64,000 nucleotides of DNA from Myxocyprinus asiaticus (lineage: Eukaryota > Chordata > Actinopteri > Cypriniformes > Catostomidae): assembly GCF_019703515.2 (NCBI RefSeq), contig NC_059372.1:17202492-17266491 (forward strand), read 5' to 3'. Within the stretch, counting starts at the first letter, position 1. Every line of letters starts with the position of its first letter. Below, one piece after another: positions 9,358-21,610 of the stretch. A program made the translations under genes and the position numbers. The notes below the pieces were generated by a model. The model was not told the origin of the DNA, ran no database searches, and worked only from the letters and a program-made list of their open reading frames with translations.

Positions 9358-11079
9358 TGTTTACATCCTTGGTCCCCATTATGTGTGTTTCTAGTTTGTG
9401 CTGGTCTCATTCCAGATTTGCAGTGACCCTTTCTGTACTGTACTGCTCATATTTGTAATGGGCTGAAACCTGTAAGGAGCCTAACCTTTAAGATGTTAAA
9501 GAGGGTCTCAGTATCAGTGTCTCTTGGGACAGCTGTCTCCAGGTGAGTGATGGGGTCAGTGTGTGTGTATATACAAGTATGTGGTGGCAGAGGCCTTGCC
9601 CCTGACTGCTCTGTGTTGTGAGGCAGAAAGCTATGAAAGGTGCTTTACTCCAAGGGCGTGATCTGGCATGCCATCGGTGGGCTTTTGTGGGGGTCATAGA
9701 TCAGTGTCTTTTAAACTCAATTGTCAATCCTCTTTATAAGCACACAGCCCTCATCAAAGACATGCTTCCCATTTGGGGAGATTCCCACCTGCAGACTGCA
9801 CAATACTAACTTCAGAAGAAATTTTCTAAGTTCAATATAAGTTAAGCTCTATTGAAAGAATCTGTTGGTAACATCTAACCAGAGTTCATTCACTTATAAC
9901 AATAGTCCCACCTCTAAATTAAAGATTTAGACAACTTTATAACTCAATCCACATTTTTGTGCAGAAGAAGCACCTTAACAAATATGCAAGCTGCTTTTAA
10001 ACCCTCTGGAATACCTTGTCTCTTAGACTTCCATCATAAGTACATTACTGTAAACATGATTTTCATTCATTTATACTAACTGAAATTATTTTCTGTAGAA
10101 ATCAACAGCATGCCACAGATGGCATATTACCTATATAATGATGTAGATTTCAAATGAAAGACCGGGGCAAGTTGTTTCATGTTTCTTATATGTTGTAATT
10201 TGATAAAATATATTCAATACAATTTCTGTCAGCCAAAACAGTATTTTTTTAATGTGACTTTTTAAACCCAGGAGCTGTAGATAGAGCTTAAGTTGTATTG
10301 AAACTGGAACATTTCTTGAAGACAAGCTACTAGTTGCTTATGTTCTCAGGTTTCACTGGTTACATTTATTTTAAAATTAATCTAAAGAAGTTGTGTATGA
10401 CATTTACTTGAAGACGTTCTTGTCGGTAATTAATAAACAAGTCATATCGCATTAAAATATATTAGGGCAGGTCTAATGTAGGTCCTATTCCAGTTAGTCT
10501 TTTCTTCAGGGAATTTTTCTTCCAGATTTAAGCAGCAGCATCTTTTAAGCACCAGTCACTCAGTGTCTTCCTAATAAGGCCTTGTGACTTTCAAGAATAC
10601 AGCTCCTGTCTTCGGTTCTGTTTGACTCTGATGCACACTGTCTTGTCTCAGTGGACACCTCTGCCTGGCAACTGATGAAAATGTTCTCCACAGCAGAGTA
10701 GCAACACCTCACAAGAGAACAGCTCAATAATTGACAGTCTTCTGACAGCTCTGTCTCTCACAGTTAGCGAATCTGTGACATGTTTACACAGGAAAATGTC
10801 TTCAGGTGCAACAAATCCTTTGAAATACTAACCTAAAAAACAATGTATAATTTGAACATGAGGATTTAAATCAACAATCACTTATACATGATAGAGAGCG
10901 ACTATATTGTTTGCTTACGACCAAGACAGATGCCAATATGTTTTATGCAATATGTTATAGATAGATAGACAGACAGACATCAAACAGAACAAGCCTGATT
11001 TATGACCAAAATCTGGTCTCTTAGAGTATAAACTTTCCTGTGACGGTCTGGTTTATCATAAGGCAGAGACTATTTTCAG
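9358..11079. other. Intergenic sequence without recognisable feature
   Basis: No gene or repeat boundary is secure. A possible donor (CTCCAG then GTGAGTGA at about 9542) has no convincing exon in front of it. A short ATAG/ACAG tract occurs near 10955-10979. Confidence 0.5.
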
Positions 11080-12010
11080 TAAGTGTAAAAAGCAACAAAA
11101 AGTATCTTCTTTGCACTAAGTGCAAATAGCATTAGATGCTACTTGCACTCTAGTGAAAATAGTGGCAGATACTCTTACACCCCTGTTTAAATACTAACAT
11201 ACAGTATAGTGGCATCACTGCAGCATTTTTATTGTGTTTATTTGGAGTCCCATAGGAACCCTTCATCAACCCCTGCCCCTAACCCTACCTTACAAAAATG
11301 AACCATGGTTTTACTACAGTAACCATAATATCACCATGGTATTTTTCTAGTAAAATCATAGTAACCACAAAATTAAACATGGTTACTGTTAACTACTACT
11401 AACGTTACTGTAGTAGCACCATGGTTATTGCATCAGAACTATTTAGTTTCCACCAAAACACATGGTTACTACAATATTACTACAGTAAAATCATGGTTAA
11501 TTTTATCTGGATCAAATCCTTCTCTCAACTCCCTGACCTTCACTGTGATCAAATCACTGCGAGGAATCTCATTTATCTATTACTATAAGTAGTATTATAG
11601 GAAATATTAAGAGTAGAGACATGGGAAAAAGTATGTCAAGGGGTAAAATTCGAACCCAGATTTCCAACATGACTACACATACACATACCGTCATTACACC
11701 CAGAGCTACTACAGCTGCACATTGGGGTGCAGTTTGTCTTAAAATTCTGTGTTTCCACTAGACTATTGGAGTGCAAATACTCACTTAGTTATCCAATCTC
11801 TTAATCCACTAAATGTGTAACCCGTTAACCAATTTAATGTCTCTGCCTCATTGCAAAAAATTCAAATATGCCTTCATTTGATCAGTAGTTGACCCCAAAT
11901 AAATCTGTCGTGGCTGTCTTGAGTTTGGTCTGAGCAGTGGTGGGCAGAGTTAGTGTAAATAGCCTCTGCCAACAAGATGGGCTGTTTGCACTTAGTGTAA
12001 ATAGACACTC
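11080..12010 (+). repeat. ACCATGGTTACTACAGTA-rich repeat, copy 1
   Basis: The centre is a patchwork of short inverted blocks built from CCATGGTT, TACTACAGTAA and AACCAT (about 11300-11500). Flanks contain TGCACT/AGTGCAAATAG on both sides and a CCCTAACCCTAC block. The same blocks occur in inverse orientation at 56286-57060. A reversed tRNA B-box-like string (TTCGAACCC, about 11650) lies in its right half. Unclassified non-coding dispersed repeat, probably a foldback-type DNA element. Confidence 0.5.
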
Positions 12011-12683
12011 CGCTATCTTAAATATGCTCAGATTAAGAGAAAACAAATTCCACACTCAAATAAAGTAAAAGCCATTTTTCTTAGTTTCATTGTTGTACAG
12101 TAGTTACCATGTTTTGCTTTTGTAGAGCAGGATAGCTAAAATATATTTGGAATCAGAAGGCAAAGGGTATCATTAAATTTCAGCATTGTGTGAACACTTG
12201 TGTACCCCAGTTAATGGATTGGGCCACTCTATCAATCTTTTTTAATGTCTCATTTGAGATGTCTCTCTCCAATTCTTCCTCTTTTCTTTGTTCGCGCCTC
12301 TCACAGAACCACACACAAAGAGCTGGGGAGCTGAAAGCCTATTATCTATGAACACATTCTGCAGGGTACTGTTATCTGTTTTGATGTCTCTAAGCAAGTT
12401 TTAAAGACACCCACACACCAGACAACTCAGTGTTTTCTCTTTCTTTGTGGTTTCAAAATCAGGACAGATTCAAGAACAAACATTCTCTCACACAGGATTT
12501 CAGAAACAAAGAATGTTTAAGGCTTACAAAGCGTATGGGAGGAAAAATTTTCCTCTTTTGTAATCCAAAGAGAATCATCACAGAAAGGAGATTCAGAAAC
12601 AGCACAAAGGATGAGGATGCATAACATAAAATGGACAAAACGAAGATTTCAGCAATAGTACTTGAACAGACAGGAGTCATATC
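12011..12683. other. Intergenic sequence without recognisable feature
   Basis: AT-rich. Overlapping short frames on both strands around 12430-12680 mirror one another and show no family resemblance. Confidence 0.5.
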
Positions 12684-12884
12684 ATGGAGCTAGAACATGA
12701 CTGGAGTATTCCAATCTGAATTTTGTTCATTTGAATTCTAGACATGTGACATTTAACAAAATTAAAGATTTTTGTATACAATATAAATTTGTATTTTTAA
12801 ACTGAAGATTTTTATTTAATATTTTAGAGGTGGAATTAGCTGTAACTATTCAGTTTCCATCTGAATAGGCCTATTTACATCGGC

Positions 12885-13265
12885 CATCTTTGGATCGCTC
12901 TTAGGAAGCAATTTAGTAATGAAAGTGCAGCTCCTATCTACTTGATTGGGGGAAATATAAAAAATGGTTGGTCAAGATTACGATCAAAGAACATGTTTCA
13001 AATCAGCAGTAAAATCTGACAACACTGGAATCATAAATGTTGCTACTTTACCTCAGATTACACTTAAAAAAAAACATGCAATTTTCCCAGCTTGTATAGC
13101 TAACGCGCATACGCATTCTCGAGTTGATTGACAGGCGATGTCTGTATCTAAAATGTGATTGCCACTTTTACCTGTAAGGCGGGACTTTTTTTGTACAACC
13201 ATTGACTGTTGGGCATTTCAATTTCTCCCATTTATTTGAATGAAGTGGCCCATCTCTGCTAAATA
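12885..13265 (+). repeat. GGCCATCTTTG repeat family, copy 2
   Basis: Longer copy of the module at 2807 and 32192. It contains CATCGGCCATCTTTGG, GGTTGGTCAAGATTACGATC, ACTTTACCTCAGATTA, TCTCGAGTTGATTGACAGG, AAGGCGGGACTT and TCTCTGCTAAATA. It is nested in the inverted-repeat element. Confidence 0.65.
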
Positions 13266-13439
13266 GTCTCTGGTTCACTCGGGAAAGTAGAGGTTATCAG
13301 AATAGTTGAACGTAGCATTTGAGAAGGGTCTGCGTCCTGCAAGACTATTACAAGGTATGCCCACTACAAGTTACATTCCCTTCAAATAACCGGTGAAAGG
13401 TTGAGGTCTTGCAACATTTGGATATCACATTCATACACT

Positions 13440-13545
13440 GTGTTTATGTTTATTTGGAGTCCTGTAGCGACCCTACAACTACACCTATCCTTACCCCTAA
13501 ACCTAACCATAACCCTACCCCTATATCTAATCATAACCACAAAGA
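13440..13545 (+). repeat. Short GGAGTCC...CCCTAACC fragment
   Basis: TTTATTTGGAGTCC followed by a run of CCTAACC-like units resembles part of the repeat at 11230-11290. It is too short and irregular to be a telomeric array. Confidence 0.4.
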
Positions 13546-16407
13546 TTAAAACTGAACAGTTTGTAAAATTATTAAATAAACTGCAACCTAAAAGTTCTAT
13601 AGAATCCAATCATTCTTCCGTATCACTAGGTGGCGACAGTGAGGAGAAACGTGATGAAAATTAAGAGAAGAAACTATGCTAATCTAATAGGCTAATTGAT
13701 TAGCTATTAAGCTAACTGGAGAAAACAGAACTGGGAATTTTTTTATTTAACCATTTATATCTCTGGTTTAATAATATGATATGTGACATAATTTAAAAGT
13801 TATTCTTTGTCATGTTTACATAGAATCATAAAGCAGTCACATAGTTTAAAAATACTTTCATCAAATAGAATCGCTTTGTGATCCAAAGATGGCATTACTG
13901 GAAGTGAGCATGTCGTGGGTGTTCCTTGTCATCTTGCAGGATGCATACAGATACTGTATATTTGGAGAATTTTAGCCAATCACAGAGCTACCAGAAAACT
14001 CTGTTACGGTATGAAAATTTGAACCTGTAATTTAATAGTCTAAATATTTACAGCTAATTCCACCTCAAAAAAAAAAAAAAAAAAAAAATCAAAACAAACA
14101 ATCTTCTGTTTAAAAATACAAATTTATTAAATACGCCACAAAAATCTTCAATTATGTTCATTTTCAAATGTCTAGAATTCAAATGGACAAAATTCTGATT
14201 CAAATAATTAAGTCATTGTTCTAGCTCCATGGTGTCTTCTCATGTAAACGATAGGGGGAATACCTCTCTCCATTTAGACAAATAGAAATTTATTTTTGTT
14301 ATTAACAATTTTTATTGATTCCATTCATAAAATAAATAAACATAACAAAAAATACAGAATCAAATTATATACATTAAGCCCCTCCCCCAGAACACTACAG
14401 TGGTCATAAATAATTAGAACATAAAAATAAAAAAAACATAAAAAATTTATACTTTCAAAAAACAATAAGAATGCACATACACATGCACATACACACCGGC
14501 TAGGACCCAACTTTTTAAATGTCTGTCCCCTATTTTAATGACCGCCCCATCGCCCCAAGATATAGAGTCTGGGGCAAAATGAAAATTGAGTGTCCAATAC
14601 GTCACACATAAATCTCTGAACCCTCAACCAAAATTCTTGGATCTTAACACACCACCAAAAAAAATTCAACGTGGTTGTGTCCCCATTTTCTGATTGGCAT
14701 CGCCAGCAGGTGGGTGTGTCTTTAAGACCAAGTCTATACAATCTAGAGGGGGTCCAACAGAATCGATGTAAAATCTTAAATTGCACCAGACGAAAGCCTT
14801 GCATCTCTAGATGTAGACTTGACGTTTTTTAGAATCTTAGCCCACACTCCCTCCTCCAATAACATGTTTAAATCTTTCTCCCATAATCTCTTGAGAGAAG
14901 TTAAAGCTCCATCCCCCAGACTCTGAATTTACAGGGAATAATACACTGATGCCTCATGACCTTTTCCAAAAGCAGTAATCACCACTCCCAGAGTATCTGC
15001 CACTTTTGGGGGGTGTATGCTTCTCCCAAAAATAGTACAGAGCAGGTGGCGCAGCTGTAAATACCTAAAGAACTGAGATCTGGGAATTCTAAAATGGTGA
15101 ACCATATTTTCAAAGGATCTCAACACTCCAATATCATATAGGTCACCGAGCATATTAACCTCCCTCACAATCCATTCTGACCAGCAGAAAGGGACTTATT
15201 AATACACAATTTTGGGTTCAGCCATATGCTCAAGGTAACATGTAAATAAATGTCCGAATTAAACACTCTGGACACTTTTGTCCATACCGAGTGCAAATGC
15301 GAGATAAGGGGGTGTAACTTAACTTCTCCGGTTAGTTTAATAGAAAGGCTTTGCAATGGCAAAATAGGGGCAAGAACTTCCTGTTCAATACAAAACCAGG
15401 GAGGGGCTCTCTCAGGTGGAAGCGACCAATGAGCCAAATGTCTAAGACTGAACGCATAATAATAAAACAAAATCTTGTGTAGGCCTAACCCACCACTGTC
15501 AATCGGCCTATGTAACTTATTGAAATTTAAACTGGGGCGCTTACCATTCCAAATAAAGGACTTCACTATGCTATCAGATTGCTTGAAATAAGAGAGGGGG
15601 ACATCTACAAGGAGAGACTGAAGCAGGTAGTTGAATTTTGGAATACAATTCATTTTAATAACATTAACCTTCCTAATCATCGATAAATGTAATGAAGGCC
15701 ACCTGCCCACATCGCTTGAAAACCTTTTTATTAAAGGGTCAAAATTAACTAACTAAATAAGACAAATTTTCTGGGAATAAAATCCCCAAATACTTAATGC
15801 CCTGTTTGGGCCACTGGAAGGCGCCCAGCTGGAAAGCCGTTTCTGGGCAGTACACTGTCAGCGCCAAAGCTTCGGATTTAGACCAATTGACTTTGTATCC
15901 TGAGAACTTGGAAAAGGAATTAATAATTCTGTGGAGGCAAGGCATAGATCTAGTAGGTTCAGAGACAAATAATAAAATATCATCTGCATAAAGCAGAAGC
16001 TTATGCACCACACCTCCCGCTGTCACCCCTGGAAAATCATCCTCCTTTCTTATCGCGGCTGCTAATGGTTCCAGGGCAAGACAGAACAATAATGGGGAAA
16101 GAGGGCAGCCCTGCCGAGTGCCCCTATTCAGAGTAAAATAATCTGAAATTGATCCATTTGTTTATACCGCTGCTACAGGGTATCTATAAAGTAACTTAAT
16201 CCAACCAATAAATGTACTCCCGAACCCATACATTTCCAAAATCTTAAAAAGATAATCCCATTCTACCATATCAAATGCCTTTTCGGCGTCAAGTGAGATG
16301 GCAGCGATCGGAGATTGATCATTCGCTACTGACCACATGATATTGATGAGACGCCTGATGTTATCAGAAGAGTTTCGGCCCCGAATAAACCCCACCTGAT
16401 CTATATG

Positions 16408-16915
16408 TATAAGAGATGTCATAACTTTACTTAATTGGTTAGCCAAAATCTAGTTGGATCAGGGAGATTGGACGGTAACTTTTACACTCGCTTGGATCTT
16501 TGTCCTTTTTAAGAATCAGACTGATCGGGCTTGTGTCATGGTTGGTGGAAGCTTTCCATTCTTTAATGATTCAGTATAAACTTCTAACAAAAGTGGAGCC
16601 AGTTCTGTAGCATAGGATCTAAAAAATTCTGCGGCAAAACCATCTGGCCCCGGAGCAGAGATGTCATACCTTTACTTAATCGGTTAGCCAAAATTTTTGA
16701 CAATATTTTTACCTCTAGCTGGATCAGGGAAATTGGACGGAAAAACACTTGCTTAGATCTTTGTCCTTTTTAAGAATCAGACTGATCCGGGCTTGCATCA
16801 TGGTTGGTGGAAGCTTTCCATTCTTTAATGATTCCGTACAAATTTCTAACAAAAGTGGAGCCAGTTCTGTAGCATAAGATCTAAAAAATGCAGCAGCAAA
16901 GCCGTCTGGCCCCGG
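16408..16915 (-). repeat. Internal tandem duplication in L1 copy A
   Basis: Two consecutive, diverged copies of about 250 bp (16408-16662 and 16663-16915). Both carry TTTACTTAAT, GGTTAGCCAAAAT, TCCTTTTTAAGAATCAGACT, GTGGAAGCTTTCCATTC and CATCTGGCCCCGGAGC-like blocks. The duplicated part spans the RT segment from PGPDGFA to the LSKV region. The plus-strand copy has the segment once. Confidence 0.8.
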
Positions 16916-18207
16916 AGCCTTGCCTGTAGGCAAGGACTTAATTACCTCACCAAGCTCCTCCAAGTTTATCTCAGAATCAAGATAATTTTTTTGCTCAGTC
17001 GTCAGTTTAGGGAGTTCTAATGGTTCCACAAAGTGTCTAATATCTTCATCAGTAGACGGAGACATGGAACTATAGAGATCAAGATAGAATTCTTTAAAAG
17101 CATTATTAATATCAATGGCCAAGGTAAATATTTCACCACCAGCAGATTTCACTGAGGGAATGGTAGAAAAAGACTCTCTCTGCTTTATATATCTAGCCAA
17201 AAGCTTCCCTGCTTTGTCCCCCAATATGACTGTCTTGCCTTGAATAGCCAAAACTCCACCTTCCATATTAAAATAGTATTATATCTGTATTTCAATCGGG
17301 TCAATTCTCTGAGGCCATCAGACGACATTCGGCACTTCAGCTCTGCCTCTGCACTTTTAATATTCCCTTCCAACTCCACGAGTTCTCGTGCATTTGATTT
17401 TTTGGTGAATGAGGCATACTGTATGATCCGACCCCTAAGAACCGCCTTAAGTGCCTCCCAAGCCACGCCCACAGAGGATACTGAGGACCAGTTGGTCTCC
17501 ATATAAACACTGATTTCAGCCTTTAACATTTGTTGGAATTCAGGATTTTGCAAAAGGGATACATTAAAGCACCAACCATATGATTTCTTTTTCTCCGTAT
17601 GTGGCAACAAGTCTAAACTCACCAGGGTGTGATCTGAGACTAAGATGAGCAATCAACAACAGATCAAATGAGGGACTTAGATATTTAAAAAAAATCTATT
17701 CTAGAATAAATCTTATGGACTGATAAAATAAATGTATAGTCCCTACCAGATGGGTTCAAAAGTCTCCAAATATCTGTAAGACCAAGATTTTTACACATCC
17801 TGTGAAGCGTCAATGTTGCCCTAGGGGGCTTAAACACTTTTGATTCACTTTGATCAAGGACTGAGTCCATCAATAGATTAAAGTCTCCTCCCAATATTAT
17901 ATCATGAGGGGTGCCAGCAGCTTGCAACATCCCTTCAAGATCTATAAAAAAGCCCTGATCATCAGCGTTAGGTGCATAAATATTAGCCAAAATCAAACTT
18001 TGCCCCTGAATTTCTGCTAAAACAATAATGACTCTTCCTAATTTATCTTTAATCTGTTTGAGACATTTGAATTGTAGATGCTTACTTTTCAGTGTAATGA
18101 CTCACCTGCTCTTACTTGAGCCAGCACTAAAAAAACATGTCCACCCCATATCTTTCCAAATTTTTCAGCTTCCTGTGGGGAAAGATGCGTTTCTTGAAGA
18201 AACACTA

Positions 18208-19775
18208 CAGGTGCATCTCAATAAATTAGAATGTCGTGGAAAAGTTCATTTATTTCAGTAATTCAACTCAAATTGTGAAACTCGTGTATTAAATAAATTA
18301 AATGCACACAGACTGAAGTAGTTTAAGTCTTTGGTTCTTTTAATTGTGATGATTTTGGCTCACATTTAACAAAAACCCACCAATTCACTATCTCAACAAA
18401 TTAGAATACATCATAAGACCAATAAAAAAAAACATTTTTAGTGAATTGTTGGCCTTCTGGAAAGTATGTTCATTTACTGTATATGTACTCAATACTTGGT
18501 AGGGGCTCCTTTTGCTTTAATTACTGCCTCAATTTGGCGTGGCATGGAGGTGATCAGTTTGTGGCACTGCTGAGGTGGTATGGAAGCCCAGGTTTCTTTG
18601 ACAGTGGCCTTCAGCTCATCTGCATTTTTTTGGTCTCTTGTTTCTCATTTTCCTCTTGACAATACCCCATAGATTCTCTATGGGGTTCAGGTCTGGTGAG
18701 TTTGCTGGCCAGTCAAGCACACCAACACCATGGTCATTTAACCAACTTTTGGTGCTTTTGGCAGTGTGGGCAGGTGCCAAATCCTGCTGGAAAATGAAAT
18801 CAGAATCTTTAAAAAGCTGGTCAGCAGAAGGAAGCATGAAGTGCTCCAAAATTTCTTGGTAAACGGGTGCAGTGACTTTGGTTTTCAAAAAACACAATGG
18901 ACCAACACCAGCAGATGACATCGCACCCCAAATCATCACAGACTGTGGAAACTTAACACTGGGCTTCAAGCAACTTGGGCTATGAGCTTCTCCACCCTTC
19001 CTCCAGACTCTAGGACCTTGGTTTCCAAATTAAATACAAAACTTGCTCTCATCTGAAAAGAGGACTTTGGACCACTGGGCAACAGTCCAGTTCTTCTTCT
19101 CCTTAGCCCAGGTAAGACGCCTCTGACGTTGTCTGTGGTTCAGGAGTGGCTTAACAAGAGGAATACGACAACTGTAGCCAAATTCCTTGACATGTCTGTG
19201 TGTGGTGGCTCTTGATGCCTTGACCCCAGCCTCAGTCCATTCCTTGTGAAGTTCACCCAAATTCTTGAATCAATTTTGCTGGACAATCATAAGGCTGCGG
19301 TTCTCTCGGTTGGTTGTGCATCTTTTTCTTCAACACTTTTTTCTTCCACTCAACTTTCTGTTAACATGCTTGGATACAGCACTCTGTGAACAGCCAGCTT
19401 CTTTGGCAATGAATGTTTGTGGCTTACCCTCCTTGTGAAGGTTGTCAATGATTGTCTTCTGGACAACTGTCAGATCAGCAGTCTTCCCCATGATTGTGTA
19501 GCCTAGTGAACCAAACTGAGAGACCATTTTGAAGGCTCAGGAAACCTTTGCAGGTGTTTTGAGTTGATTAGCTGATTGGCATGTCAAAATATTCTAATTT
19601 TGGTGGGTTTTTGTTAAATGTGAGCCAAAATCATCACAATTAAAAGAACCAAAGACTTAAACTACTTCAGTCTGTGTGCATTGAATTTATTTAATACATG
19701 AGTTTCACAATTTGAGTTGAATTACTGAAATAAATGAACTTTTCCACAACATTCTAATTTATTGAGATGCACCTG
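18208..19775 (-). mobile_element. Full-length Tc1-like transposon inside L1 copy A
   Basis: Both ends start CAGGTGCATCTCAATAAA and remain nearly identical inverted repeats for over 150 bp. The element sits between TA dinucleotides (18206-18207, 19776-19777), the Tc1 target. The L1 sequence on either side joins perfectly to the uninterrupted plus-strand L1 copy (GATATAATGTTTC near 42940), which serves as an empty site. The 1568-bp length is typical of Tc1. The close match of the long ends suggests recent insertion. Confidence 0.93.
18489..19491 (-). pseudogene. Tc1 transposase (frameshifted, catalytic triad present)
   Basis: The chosen start gives MGKTADLTVVQKT (ATG at 19489-19491), followed by a helix-turn-helix (AKEAGCSQSAVSKHV). 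A second DNA-binding part contains RATTHRHVKEFGY. The catalytic region has LFSDESKF (first D), FQQDLAPAH (second D) and SPDLNPIENLWG (E), with 34 residues between the second D and E: a DD34E triad as in Tc1. The C-terminus ends in GAPTKY. The length of about 334 codons is normal. Frame breaks near 19300, near 18980-19030 and at a T-run near 18627 prevent a full protein. Confidence 0.88.
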
Positions 19776-20169
19776 TATATCATATTTCTTATGTTTAATA
19801 AGAGAAATAACCTTCCTTCTTTTTATGGGGTGGCCCAACCCATTCACATTTCATGTGGAGAGAGACAATCCACTCATATTAACATTTGACATTTTGAAAT
19901 ATTAGAAAAAATAGATTGTGTGTCAAAAATAAAAATTATAAAGACCACATTCCACATTAGTGCAACAATCAGACCCCGAACATCCCCCCGAACCAAACAA
20001 ACAGAAAAAAGAAAAACGTGCACATTAACCCCATGCACGACAGCAGCAACTGCCGTGCATCCCTCTACACTCAAACAGTCCATGTACGCCTACGAGAGCC
20101 CCCGAGACAACTTTGCCATCAGATTGCTCAAGTCCGGTGTTTCTATACAAATTTTGTGAGACAGAATTT

Positions 20170-20645
20170 CACGACAGAAGATAATCTAAAAAACAAACTC
20201 CAGCCAATAGGCGGAATAAACACAAAGAACATGTAGATTCATCCACATAACTGTCCTGAAGGTGTGTTCCTCCACAAAACAAACTCCAGCTGCTAGCGGA
20301 ACCAGCACAAAAAAAAAGAAGGGCGTTCAGTTTCCTCGGACAGTCAAACGAATGTTCAGTGAGCCGGCCCATTCGACTACTACATGAGTGAAACAAATGA
20401 CCTAATCACTCTAATGTCTTGCAAGAAATATTCCACAAAACAAACTCTAACCAATAGGAGGCATAATCACAAAGAACATGCAGATTCATCCACAACACTG
20501 TCCCGAAGGAGTGTTACTACACAAAACAAACTGCAGCCACTAGGCGGACCCAGCACAAAAAGAAACAAAAAAGGCACTCAGTTTCCTCGGACAGTCAAGT
20601 GAATGTTCAGTGAGTCGGTCCACTCGGCTGCAATGTGAGTACCAC
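20170..20645 (-). repeat. Inter-ORF tandem repeat in L1 copy A
   Basis: Two diverged units of about 230-240 bp lie between ORF1 and ORF2. Each has a GTTTCCTCGGACAGTCAA block, an A/T-run, CAAACTCCAGC, TGCAGATTCATCCAC or a variant, and GAACATG. The same pair occurs between the ORFs of L1 copy B (42060-42600). Confidence 0.7.
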
Positions 20646-20657
20646 AAAATAACTTAC

Positions 20658-21457
20658 TCAGCCCATTGACTTTATGAAGGACATCGCTTGCTGAGGACAT
20701 GTAAATATTTTATGGCCATCCTTAGAATCTATTCTCAGTTTGGCCGGGAACATCAGTGCAAAAGCGACCTTCCGTGGATGTAAGAGTTTCTTGCATTCCT
20801 TGAATCTATCACGTTTCTCTCTTGTCGAATTTGCAAAGTCTGGGAACAAGAAAATGCTGTGGTTCTTCCAAGAAAGCCTTCCTTTACTCCTCACCTCGTG
20901 TAACACGAGATCTTTGTCGGATGATTTCAGAAATTTGGCCAGAATTGATTGAGGCCTGTCTCCCTCAGCAGATCGCCAAGCTGGAACCCTGTGAGCTCGC
21001 TCGATTTCCAGCTTATGGCCTGTTATGTCAAGCAGACTCGGAAAGAGCCCGTCCAGGAATTTCACCATATCCCAACTTTCTTTGGCCTCAGGAATTCCAA
21101 CAATATGGTTTTCCATATCCTCCGACTTCTCCCAGACGCGCTTCAATTCCACCTTGGTCTCTAGCGGATTAGCAGCTAATTTCCTTTCCGATGACTCCAG
21201 GTAATCGATCTGTTTCTCGACATCCCCCACTCTTGTAACCACCTCAGTGAATTTCGTCTCCATGGCAGTGATCGATCAATATGTTACAGCAAGATCCTCC
21301 ATGTCAGCAACGACCTTTCTCAGCATTGCCGACATGTTCAACAATTATCGCCGAATTTCCCTCACTTCTCTGGACAAATCGGCTCCCGGGCGTCAGCTTG
21401 AGAACGTAAGTGTCTTTTAATGTCTCCAGAGCCCGAAGATTTTGAATTCTTTGACAT
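20658..21457 (-). pseudogene. L1 ORF1 (RNA-binding protein), copy A
   Basis: ORF1p is the L1 nucleic-acid chaperone that coats the element RNA. The start ATG is at 21455-21457. The N-terminal part has a coiled-coil-like METKFTEVVTRVGDVEKQI segment and KRVWEKSEDMENHI. The central region (VGIPEAKE) resembles the RRM start of other L1 ORF1 proteins, followed by GHKLEIERAHRV and a C-terminal FPAKLRID region. The frame from 21263 to 20658 is open. The first 65 codons are out of frame or carry stops (for example near 21275). Confidence 0.8.
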
Positions 21458-21610
21458 ATTATCTTCCTAGAACAGTTAAGGATCAGGGTATATCAAATCT
21501 CACTGGTTTATGACATAAAAAGTGTTAAAACTAGCAAAGTGCGCAAAGCTCGCCGTTCACACGTCCGAACCTCGCATGGCGTCACATAACTCAGCAAATG
21601 GAAATGTATT

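Larger units (their letters stand above)
12684..14234. mobile_element. 1.5-kb inverted-repeat element with ~170-bp arms
   Basis: The left arm (12684-12850) runs from CATGGAGCTAGAACA through TTTGAATTCTAGACAT to GAGGTGGAATTAGCTGTAA. The right arm (14040-14234) is its inverse: TTACAGCTAATTCCACCTC, ATGTCTAGAATTCAAA, TGTTCTAGCTCCATG. A 23-base A-run expands the right arm at 14068. The interior holds a GGCCATCTTTG repeat copy and a second inverted GATCCAAAGATGGC block near 13880. No transposase frame, so non-autonomous. Target duplication not identified. Confidence 0.65.
14535..19892 (-). pseudogene. L1 ORF2 (endonuclease-reverse transcriptase), copy A
   Basis: ORF2 normally nicks DNA (N-terminal APE-type endonuclease) and copies the RNA (RT). 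Visible parts are NVNGLGHPIK at the start, NIYAPNADDQGFF and GGDFNLLMDS of the endonuclease (17685-17996), and GKAPGPDGFA of the RT entry (16724-17266). SLDAEKAFD (16162-16446), LLLYADDILLF (15745-16089, the catalytic ADD intact) and a C-terminal CWRC motif (14535-14804) follow. The tryptophan codon of the TWNVNG motif is a TGA stop (19851-19853). It is broken by several frameshifts, a 250-bp internal tandem duplication and the Tc1 insertion. Confidence 0.85.
14295..21595 (-). mobile_element. Full-length L1/Tx1-like LINE, copy A (decayed)
   Basis: Minus-strand order is: 5' leader; ORF1 (21457-20658); an inter-ORF tandem repeat; ORF2 (19892-14535); a 3' untranslated region with AATCAATAAAAATT near 14310. 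It is bounded by near-matching 15-base flanks (14280-14294 AAATAGAAATTTATT, 21596-21610 AAATGGAAATGTATT), a plausible decayed target duplication. A Tc1 element is inserted within ORF2. Gene order and motifs match the plus-strand copy at 41078-47655, so this family was active more than once here. Frameshifts and stops make this copy inactive. Confidence 0.85.

Noticed and set aside
9488..9560. Possible exon ending at CTCCAG then GTGAGTGA
   Set aside because: The donor is good, but no acceptor, conserved frame or neighbouring exon supports it.
13470..13530. CCTAACC-rich stretch as an interstitial telomere
   Set aside because: Units are irregular (CCTATCC, CCTAAACC, CATAACC) and belong to a dispersed repeat also seen at 11270 and, inverted, at 56800.
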